Positions 1 through 5,043 of a stretch of 5,043 bases of DNA are shown here, one piece after another. The notes under the pieces are model-generated. The model ran no database searches. It worked only from the letters and a program-made list of their open reading frames with translations, and was not told the origin of the DNA. Source of the stretch: Bacteroidetes bacterium HGW-Bacteroidetes-12 (GTDB taxonomy: Bacteria; Bacteroidota; Bacteroidia; Flavobacteriales_E; Vicingaceae); the NCBI GenBank assembly GCA_002841035.1, contig PHDR01000232.1, positions 1 to 5,043 on the forward strand, read 5' to 3'. Each line of letters starts with the position of its first letter. Position 1 is the first letter of the stretch. The position numbers were made by a program, and so were the translations under genes.

Positions 1-269
1 CGATAAAAATCTTGCGAAAGAGTAGGTGTGGCAACAATAAAAATAGCACGAAAAAAAAGTGCAGTGCTTGCTAAAACTAGAAAATTATTTTTTTGAGTTG
101 AGTAAATTCTAAAAAATAAAACAAACAAAACACTATACAAAACAACAATCTCAAAAAAATCGATTCTTGAAACTTTATAGGCAAAAAAATAATAACAAAT
201 GGCACTTAAGCCTGAGAGTGAAGAATAAAATAGATACTTAGTCCATTTATTATTAGATAAATCCAACAT
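1..269 (-). CDS. Partial GT-C (GT87-like) mannosyltransferase, N-terminal 89 codons
   Basis: An ATG at 267-269 opens a frame that stays open to the left edge, so only 89 codons and two bases of the next are visible. The product is very hydrophobic: likely membrane helices at about residues 12-31, 39-55 and 62-80, with a short polar N-terminus (MLDLSNNKWTK). After the third helix comes ATPTLSQDFYR (residues 80-89 plus the cut codon). I recognise this as the start of the 'SQDFYRFxWDG' segment in flavobacterial proteins annotated as mannosyltransferases. In GT-C enzymes an acidic residue in the first external loop is catalytic, and D87 is the candidate. Known members take sugar from a polyprenyl-phosphate donor on the outer membrane face. 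Only 2 bp separate it from the stop of the preceding transferase, which supports co-transcription and this start. The donor, acceptor and even the mannose assignment are inference, since most of the protein is outside the window. Confidence 0.72.
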   Translation of the reverse strand, partial: MLDLSNNKWTKYLFYSSLSGLSAICYYFFAYKVSRIDFFEIVVLYSVLFVLFFRIYSTQKNNFLVLASTALFFRAIFIVATPTLSQDFY

Positions 270-271
270 TG

Positions 272-1762
272 TTAAGACCGGCTAAAAATTGAGTTACAAA
301 ACACATACGTAAACCCTGTAAAAAGCATTAAATGAAATGGAAACATTCCAAAATCGAATCCGTCTTGTTTAACTAAAAAAGCACTGTATAACCCGAATCC
401 AAAATAAAGCATTAATACTCCTTCTATTATTAAACTAAAAGGAAGGCTTTTCACGATGTATTTATTATTTTTCCACTTATCAGCAATGGAATTAACATTA
501 AATTTAGGTGTTCTTATAAATTCACTTTTTTTACCAAAATGACCTTCTAAAATTGCAATTGTATTGTGCCATGAAAAACCCATGGCAATGGAAAAAAAAA
601 TGAAGAATTTAGGAATAAAAATGAATAATTTTTTTATGCCTCCCCCATAAATTTGGCTGAAAGCAATCCAATAGCAGAAAAAAAACATGATTGTGCTACT
701 TAAAAAGAATGCCATTAAATAAAACATAAACTTAAATTCTGGAAAGTTGGCTTTAATATACAATATGGGTACACTAAGAATGGCAACAATAAATATGATA
801 AAAAACATAGAGCTATTAAGTAAATGAAAAGCTGCATGCCATTTTGTTTTAGATGGTATATTTTTTGAAGAAATTATTTTTTTTATCATTTTTTGAAAAT
901 TTTCAGCACCGCCTTTATTCCATCTGAATTGTTGTGAGCGTGCTGCACTTATAACAACAGGAAGTTCTGCAGGGGTAACGATATCTTCTACATAATGAAA
1001 TTTCCAATTTTTAAGTTGAGCTCTATAACTCAAATCAAGGTCTTCTGTGAGGGTGTCTCCTTGCCAATTTCCTGCGTCAATAATACATGATTTACGCCAA
1101 ATTCCGGCTGTGCCATTAAAATTAATAAAATGATTTTGACTGTTACGTCCTACTTGCTCCAATGTAAAATGTAAATCGAGTGCAAAAGCCTGTATTTTAG
1201 TAAGTAAAGAATAGTCTTTGTTAATATGCCCCCATCTTGTTTGAACTACTCCAATTTGTTCATCTATAAAATAAGGTAAGGTAAGATTTAGCCAATCTTT
1301 TTCTGGTAAAAAATCTGCATCAAAAATAGCAATAAACTCACCTTTTGCAACTTTTAGTCCTTCTTTTAATGCTCCAGCTTTAAAGTTACTCCTTTCAGTT
1401 CTAGTAATATGTTTGATGTCTAAACCTGTTTTTTGTAATGCAATTATTTGTTTTTTTGTATCGAACACCGTTTCATCAGTAGAATCGTCTAAAACCTGAA
1501 TTTCTAGCTTTTCTTTAGGATAATCAATTTGAGCAATATTGGCAAGTAAACGATGCATCACATACATCTCATTGTAAACAGGGAGTTGAATTGTTACTAT
1601 AGGGAGTTCTTTAAAAACAGATAAATCTGGTTTTGTTTGAAGTTTAATAGTTTTTTTATGTTTAATGTAATTAAATAATAAGTTGATTTGTGAAATTGCA
1701 TAAAAAAAGATTATTAATAATGCAATTGTATAAACAATGATGATGGTGATGGCAATGATCAT
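272..1762 (-). CDS. Membrane glycosyltransferase family 2, CslA/cellulose-synthase-like
   Basis: This complete 496-residue protein should transfer hexose from a nucleotide sugar to a growing glycan or lipid-linked acceptor at the inner membrane. One N-terminal helix (about 3-25) precedes the cytoplasmic GT-A domain, followed by about five helices (roughly 317-337, 345-367, 378-398, 440-460, 470-490). The hallmarks of processive GT2 enzymes are all present: LDDSTD at 91-96, the DAD metal site at 148-150, TEDLD at 239-243 with the likely base D241, and QQFRW at 277-281 (Q/RxxRW motif). KAGALKEG (128-135), FNGTAGIWR (215-223) and the QLPVYNE start resemble plant CslA/CslC mannan and glucan synthases more than BcsA. 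There is no PilZ domain, so no sign of c-di-GMP control. The ATG lies 2 bp after the stop of the DPM1-like gene, and its own TAA is 2 bp before the next start. Family membership is firm; sugar and product are not. Confidence 0.9.
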   Translation of the reverse strand: MIIAITIIIVYTIALLIIFFYAISQINLLFNYIKHKKTIKLQTKPDLSVFKELPIVTIQLPVYNEMYVMHRLLANIAQIDYPKEKLEIQVLDDSTDETVFDTKKQIIALQKTGLDIKHITRTERSNFKAGALKEGLKVAKGEFIAIFDADFLPEKDWLNLTLPYFIDEQIGVVQTRWGHINKDYSLLTKIQAFALDLHFTLEQVGRNSQNHFINFNGTAGIWRKSCIIDAGNWQGDTLTEDLDLSYRAQLKNWKFHYVEDIVTPAELPVVISAARSQQFRWNKGGAENFQKMIKKIISSKNIPSKTKWHAAFHLLNSSMFFIIFIVAILSVPILYIKANFPEFKFMFYLMAFFLSSTIMFFFCYWIAFSQIYGGGIKKLFIFIPKFFIFFSIAMGFSWHNTIAILEGHFGKKSEFIRTPKFNVNSIADKWKNNKYIVKSLPFSLIIEGVLMLYFGFGLYSAFLVKQDGFDFGMFPFHLMLFTGFTYVFCNSIFSRS

Positions 1763-1764
1763 AG

Positions 1765-2457
1765 TTACTTAAAACTGTATTTAAAAATCCAACTTAAAAT
1801 TTTAATTCCTGCAAATATACTTCCTTTAATGGTACCAGACACTTTAGAAACCCCAATTCTGTTTCTATATTTTACTGGTATTTCGATATAATTTAATTTT
1901 TGTTTCAGCACTTTTAGTTGCATTTCAACAGTCCAACCATAGGTTTTGTCTTCCATATTTAGTGCTATTAATTTGTCATATTTTATGGCTCTAAAAGGTC
2001 CTAAATCGGTGAATTTTGCTCCAAAAAAAAGTTGCATTAAAAAGGTTGCCAGCCAATTACCAAAAATTTGTTGAGGGGTCATAGAACCTTTTTCTCTTAA
2101 TTTTTTGTTTCTCGCTCCTATTACGAAATCAATATTATTAGTAATTATTGGAGCTACAATTTCTGTTAATTGCTCAGGATAATCTGAATAATCGCCATCT
2201 AAAAAAACAATAATATCTGGTTTTTTTGAGCATTTTGCTACGTAACTCATTCCTTTTAAACAGGCATAACCATAGCCTGCTTTGGTTTCTGTTAAAACAG
2301 TAGCACCTGCATTTAAAGCGTTTTGAGCTGTATTATCCGTGGAATTATTATTTACTACAATAACCTCATCAACAATATTTGGTATGTCTGAAATAACCTT
2401 AGCAATGGAATCTTGCTCATTATATGCGGGAATAATTACTTTTATTAGTTGATTCAT
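1765..2457 (-). CDS. GT2 polyprenyl-phosphate sugar synthase, DPM1/DPG-synthase-like
   Basis: This 230-residue single-domain GT2 is predicted to move a hexose from a nucleotide sugar (GDP-mannose or UDP-glucose are the usual donors) onto polyprenyl phosphate at the cytoplasmic membrane face. Visible motifs in order: VIIPAYNE (7-14), the nucleotide-binding VVNNNSTDNT (34-43), metal-binding DGD (87-89) followed by YSDYPE, GAR (114-116), TDLGPFRAI (150-158), YGWTVEMQLK (173-182) and the C-terminal YRNRIGVSKVSGT (197-209), the basic segment typical of dolichyl-phosphate sugar synthases. The length suits the compact DPM1 type. It lacks the two C-terminal transmembrane helices of GtrB/ArnC-type enzymes and has only a mildly hydrophobic tail (213-228). 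The start is the first ATG and sits immediately before the GT-A fold. It is followed 2 bp later by a CslA-like transferase and then a GT-C-like protein, which would be a natural user of its product. The donor sugar cannot be told from the sequence. Confidence 0.87.
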   Translation of the reverse strand: MNQLIKVIIPAYNEQDSIAKVISDIPNIVDEVIVVNNNSTDNTAQNALNAGATVLTETKAGYGYACLKGMSYVAKCSKKPDIIVFLDGDYSDYPEQLTEIVAPIITNNIDFVIGARNKKLREKGSMTPQQIFGNWLATFLMQLFFGAKFTDLGPFRAIKYDKLIALNMEDKTYGWTVEMQLKVLKQKLNYIEIPVKYRNRIGVSKVSGTIKGSIFAGIKILSWIFKYSFK

Positions 2458-2503
2458 TACTAATTAAAAAAATAGTATGCTTTTTGTTTTTTTAGGGAAG
2501 GTT
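2458..2503. other. 46-bp gap between the redox and glycosyltransferase genes
   Basis: This is the only non-coding stretch longer than 2 bp. It is nearly all A and T, with runs of A and T. I see no stem-loop that would serve as a terminator, no Shine-Dalgarno site and no clear Bacteroidota promoter pair (TTTG with TAnnTTTG). It is best read as an operon-internal spacer, although a weak internal promoter cannot be excluded by eye. Confidence 0.5.
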
Positions 2504-4108
2504 TTATGAAGCTTTATTTCTTTCATTCATCATTTTTATTAAATCTACGGAATTTCCAAGAGGAATATCAACCGATTTTATCCTGCCTTCTTCTGGTCCG
2601 TTTTCTAGCTTAAGAACCCCTCTTGGACAAACAGCGGCACAAACTCCACAACCTACGCAACTCGAACGAATAATGTTTTCTCCTTTTTGAGCATAAGCTC
2701 GAACATCAATGCCCATTTCACAATACGTGGAGCAATTTCCACAGGAAATACATTGTCCACCATTAGTGGTAATTCTAAATCGAGATTTAAATCGTTGAAC
2801 CAATCCCATATATGCTGCCAATGGGCAACCAAATCGACACCAAACCCGGTTACCTAAAACAGGATAAAAACCAGTTCCTATAACGCCTGCGAATACCGAT
2901 CCTATTAAAAATCCATAGTAATACTCAACATCTTTGGTTTTGATGCCTAAAAGTGTATCGACTCCGGTAAAAAATGAATATAGCGTAAAAACTGTCATTA
3001 ATAGTGCGAATACTAAAACACCATGTATTAGCCATCGTTCAATTTTCCAAGCTATCATTTTTTTACTAGAAAGTTGCCTGTAAGGGTCTCCTAAAGTTTC
3101 TGCTAAACCACCGCATCCACAAACCCATGAGCAATACCATCTTTTCCCAAAAAAATAAACAAATATGGGTACAATAATTAAGGTTAGGCTAATTCCCCAT
3201 ACTAAAATGAAAATACCCATGTTGCCACTTGCAATTAAACTATTGAGGTTCCAATCGAAAAAGAAATCATAATCTAACGGAAAAGCGTTTTTAAAATCGT
3301 AATAGGGTTGGTTAAATCGAACTAATATTTCAGGGAGTAAGAAGGCAAATCCTATTTGAAAAAACAAGACTGATGTGGTTCTTACTATTTGGTATTTATT
3401 GTGCCTATATTTAATGTACATTCTTACTGCCATTACAGTCATTGCTGTACAATACAAAAACCCATAAACAAACCATTGACTCGCTAAATTACCACTCAAA
3501 GCGGTGCTTATTGGGTCAAGAATATACGTCCAATTAACAACATAGTCGGGTTTGAAATAAAGTAATATATAAAAGGAAACTAAGTAAATGAAAGATAATA
3601 TACCTATCCATCCTCTATTTGTTGCCTTGCTCTGAAAAATACCATCGTTTTTAATGCCTGGTTTTCCTAATAAAATAACATTGGGTAAAATAAATAACAA
3701 CATACCCAATATACCCAATCCGAAAGTTAACAACCAAAAAAGACCTTTGTTTTCATATACAATTCCTTTTCCTGATGGTTTCACTAATTCATAAGCTAAA
3801 TTATGTGGTTTATCCCAAATTACGTTATCCCACTCTTGGGTTTCTTTATGAATTTTGTTAGCGTTTTCTAATCCATTAATGATAGCCGTGGATATCGAAA
3901 ATTGGCTGGGAAATTCTATTCCTATTACTTTTTCATTAATTTCTTTTTTAAAAAGTTCACTTTTTATTCCTTTATTTTCTACAAAAGAGTTGAAAGTTGT
4001 TTCCGTTAGCTGATATTTTCCTATAAAAAGGAGTGAAGTAAAAATTCCAAGTGCAATTAAAAATAATACTAATCCTACTGTTTTTATGTTTTTCATTTGA
4101 TTACTCAT
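2504..4108 (-). CDS. Membrane-bound 4Fe-4S protein, NapH/NosR/CcoG-like polyferredoxin
   Basis: This 534-residue integral membrane protein likely passes electrons between the quinone pool and a partner at the inner membrane. Eight helices are apparent (about 9-30, 123-148, 166-186, 208-228, 244-263, 296-320, 358-382, 398-418), with a roughly 90-residue probably periplasmic loop (31-122) after the first. Positive-inside charge places every cysteine motif on the cytoplasmic side. The membrane-edge motifs of this family are CSWVCGC (C326, C330, C332) after helix six and CRFGCP (C424, C428) after helix eight. Two ferredoxin-type clusters follow: C453/C456/C459/C463 and C484/C487/C490/C494-P. NapH and the NosR C-terminal region share the paired Cx3CP plus two-cluster plan, but NapH is about half this length and the N-terminal half here is unfamiliar. 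The first motif has GC where Cx3CP has P. The first ATG overlaps the stop of the DUF547 gene by 8 bp; a second ATG at 4094-4096 (Met5) is an equally possible start that avoids the overlap. The electron partner is unknown. Confidence 0.87.
   Translation of the reverse strand: MSNQMKNIKTVGLVLFLIALGIFTSLLFIGKYQLTETTFNSFVENKGIKSELFKKEINEKVIGIEFPSQFSISTAIINGLENANKIHKETQEWDNVIWDKPHNLAYELVKPSGKGIVYENKGLFWLLTFGLGILGMLLFILPNVILLGKPGIKNDGIFQSKATNRGWIGILSFIYLVSFYILLYFKPDYVVNWTYILDPISTALSGNLASQWFVYGFLYCTAMTVMAVRMYIKYRHNKYQIVRTTSVLFFQIGFAFLLPEILVRFNQPYYDFKNAFPLDYDFFFDWNLNSLIASGNMGIFILVWGISLTLIIVPIFVYFFGKRWYCSWVCGCGGLAETLGDPYRQLSSKKMIAWKIERWLIHGVLVFALLMTVFTLYSFFTGVDTLLGIKTKDVEYYYGFLIGSVFAGVIGTGFYPVLGNRVWCRFGCPLAAYMGLVQRFKSRFRITTNGGQCISCGNCSTYCEMGIDVRAYAQKGENIIRSSCVGCGVCAAVCPRGVLKLENGPEEGRIKSVDIPLGNSVDLIKMMNERNKAS
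4101..4108 (-). other. 8-bp stop/start overlap (ATGAGTAA), likely translational coupling
   Basis: The start of the iron-sulfur protein gene (ATG at 4106-4108) and the stop of the DUF547 gene (TAA at 4101-4103) share the string ATGAGTAA on the minus strand. No strong ribosome binding site stands before this ATG, only a weak GGAA about 6-9 bases upstream. Re-initiation by ribosomes ending the upstream gene is therefore plausible, and would tie output of the two proteins together. If Met5 is the true start, the two frames are adjacent with a 4-base spacer instead, and coupling is still possible. Confidence 0.6.
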
Positions 4109-5043
4109 TTAAATTCCAATTATATTCTAAAAAAGAAATGGTGGCGGTTTCATTTACTTTAGTATTTGCATATTTATTGATAAACCCTACAACTCCTCCA
4201 ACAACGTCAAAATCTGATTTATACCATTCGAAAATCTGGCTTATCTTAATGTTATCAACATCCAATTTGTTTTTTGAGGTATCATTTACCCATTTTTTTG
4301 CTTGAGCATTAAGTTGAGCATAAAGTTTTTCGGGTACAAAAGCTTCATTAAGTAATATAGGACAAGAACCTGCTGCACAATTAAATGCAACATGTACTAA
4401 TGGTTCTTTATATTTTGGACGAACAATTACATTTTCAATATCGTTTAATGAATATGTTTTATCACCTGACTGAATGAATTTTTTATCCCAAGGTTTTCCA
4501 TTTTCTAAATTAGTGATGCTGCTTATAGGATAGTTGGAGGCAATTAAATAAACAGTAGAAGCATTGTATAAATTAAACCAGTATGCCAATGCTTCATTTT
4601 TTGACCAATCATTTTTCACTGGTTTTTCGGCAAGGTAATCAATGTATTTTTTTAATTCCGTTAACTCACTTTTAAACCCTTTATAATTTACTTTTCCTTT
4701 TTCTGTAACATATTTTTTACTAAGTTCATTCCATAATTGATGGTTGGGATTATCATTTACTTCTATTTCTTCTTTTAGAATAGGTTTTTCAATATTGGGT
4801 TTTATTGTTTGTGGTTTTGTTTGCTCTAACAACTTGGTTTGTGGCTGTTGGATGTTTGTGCTTGAAGCTTGAGGCTTACTTTCTATATTGTTTTCAACAA
4901 CAATTTCAGTAGTATTTTCAGTAGTAATTTCACGCTCATTATCTAGTGCTAATTCTTGGTCGATTTCCAATAAAGTAGTTTCTTCGGCAGAAATTACTGT
5001 TTGATTATTTTCATTGTTATGATTTTGACAAGAGAATAGGAAT
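4101..5043 (-). CDS. DUF547-domain lipoprotein, N-terminus cut by window edge
   Basis: The frame runs in from the right edge. An apparent TTG start at 4968-4970 is not real: reading upstream, it stays open and gives FLFSC followed by QNHNNENNQTV, the end of a lipoprotein signal peptide with Cys+1 at 5028-5030. Counting from that Cys, a flexible linker rich in E, N, T, Q and P with repeated PQ/KPQ steps spans about 2-94. The DUF547 domain follows at about 97-309. Its conserved marks are NEALAYWFNLYNA (145-157), PISSI (168-172), KPW (179-181), SLNDIENVIVRP (194-205), and HVAFNCAAGSCP (213-224), with H213, N217, C218 and C223 as likely functional residues, then NEAF (228-231). DUF547 has no established biochemical activity that I know of, so no function is given. 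The protein should be tethered to a membrane by lipidation, with the domain held off the surface by the linker. It overlaps the downstream iron-sulfur gene by 8 bp, suggesting the two act together. Family call firm, lipoprotein call strong. Confidence 0.88.
   Translation of the reverse strand, partial: FLFSCQNHNNENNQTVISAEETTLLEIDQELALDNEREITTENTTEIVVENNIESKPQASSTNIQQPQTKLLEQTKPQTIKPNIEKPILKEEIEVNDNPNHQLWNELSKKYVTEKGKVNYKGFKSELTELKKYIDYLAEKPVKNDWSKNEALAYWFNLYNASTVYLIASNYPISSITNLENGKPWDKKFIQSGDKTYSLNDIENVIVRPKYKEPLVHVAFNCAAGSCPILLNEAFVPEKLYAQLNAQAKKWVNDTSKNKLDVDNIKISQIFEWYKSDFDVVGGVVGFINKYANTKVNETATISFLEYNWNLNE
5028..5042 (-). other. Lipobox (LFSC) of the DUF547 lipoprotein signal peptide
   Basis: The last five complete codons at the right edge read F-L-F-S-C in the DUF547 frame, matching a signal peptidase II cleavage site, with lipidation predicted on the Cys at 5028-5030. 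F at -2 is common in Bacteroidota lipoboxes. The residues after Cys (Q-N-H-N-N-E-N-N) lack the acidic cluster at +3 to +6 of the surface-export signals described in Capnocytophaga and Flavobacterium; the first acidic residue is at +7. That weakly favours a periplasm-facing anchor. The hydrophobic core and n-region of the signal peptide lie outside the window. Confidence 0.75.

Noticed and set aside
272..1762. Calling the large GT2 bcsA (cellulose synthase)
   Set aside because: No PilZ domain, no BcsB, BcsC or BcsZ neighbour, and motifs closer to CslA/CslC; the product is not determined.
1765..2457. GtrB/ArnC-type polyprenyl-phosphate transferase
   Set aside because: The pair of C-terminal transmembrane helices typical of those enzymes is missing; the compact DPM1-like form fits better.
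2458..2503. Terminator or promoter in the 46-bp gap
   Set aside because: T and A runs are present, but there is no convincing inverted repeat before them on either strand and no clear TTTG/TAnnTTTG pair; the region is simply AT-rich.
2504..4108. Naming the iron-sulfur protein ccoG/fixG, napH or nosR
   Set aside because: It has the shared cysteine plan, but no cytochrome oxidase, Nap or Nos genes nearby, no C-terminal domain after the ferredoxin clusters as in CcoG, no recognisable FMN-binding domain as in NosR, and about twice the length of NapH.
4051..4305. Plus-strand open frame of 84 codons
   Set aside because: It lies wholly antisense to the end of the DUF547 gene and the start of the iron-sulfur gene. 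Its hydrophobic composition is the mirror of those codons, and it matches no family I know.
4101..4970. DUF547 gene starting at TTG (4968-4970) as a complete soluble protein
   Set aside because: The frame continues upstream into a lipobox, so the TTG is an internal leucine codon.
1..5043. tRNA, rRNA, CRISPR array, insertion sequence or attachment site
   Set aside because: Nearly every base is inside one of five minus-strand genes; no spaced repeats, terminal inverted repeats, transposase motifs or structured RNA segments were seen.

Overview
The window is strongly AT-rich. It reads as an ordinary chromosomal stretch of a member of the Bacteroidota, most likely a marine or environmental flavobacterium. 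The grounds are the low-GC codon use (many AAA, AAT, TTT and TTA codons), TAA as the stop of every gene whose end is visible, the near absence of Shine-Dalgarno sites, and protein families whose closest relatives, as I remember them, are flavobacterial. No alignment was possible.

All five genes lie on the minus strand, so transcription runs from the right edge to the left edge. In that order: (1) a DUF547-domain lipoprotein, whose signal peptide is cut by the right edge (4101-5043); (2) an eight-helix membrane iron-sulfur protein of the NapH/NosR/CcoG type with two ferredoxin clusters (2504-4108), overlapping gene 1 by 8 bp; (3) a small DPM1/DPG-synthase-like GT2 enzyme, predicted to make a polyprenyl-phosphate sugar (1765-2457), after a 46-bp gap; (4) a membrane-embedded processive-type GT2 resembling CslA/CslC and cellulose synthases (272-1762), 2 bp further on; (5) the first 89 codons of a multi-membrane protein that looks like a GT-C (GT87-like) mannosyltransferase (1-269), again 2 bp further on and cut by the left edge. 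Genes 1 and 5 are both easy to mis-annotate: gene 1 appears to start at an internal TTG but continues upstream into a lipobox, and gene 5 has no visible stop.

The layout suggests one operon with two modules. The glycan module can be read as a route: gene 3 charges a lipid carrier with a sugar on the cytoplasmic face, gene 5 uses lipid-linked sugar on the outer face, and gene 4 makes or extends a hexose-containing glycan or glycolipid at the membrane. The redox module (genes 1 and 2) couples a quinol-linked electron-transfer protein to a surface or periplasmic DUF547 lipoprotein of unknown activity. Why a redox pair sits with three sugar transferases is the main open question. No RNA genes, CRISPR array, insertion sequence, attachment site, origin or convincing terminator is visible. 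Coding sequence fills the window except for the 46-bp gap and two 2-bp junctions.
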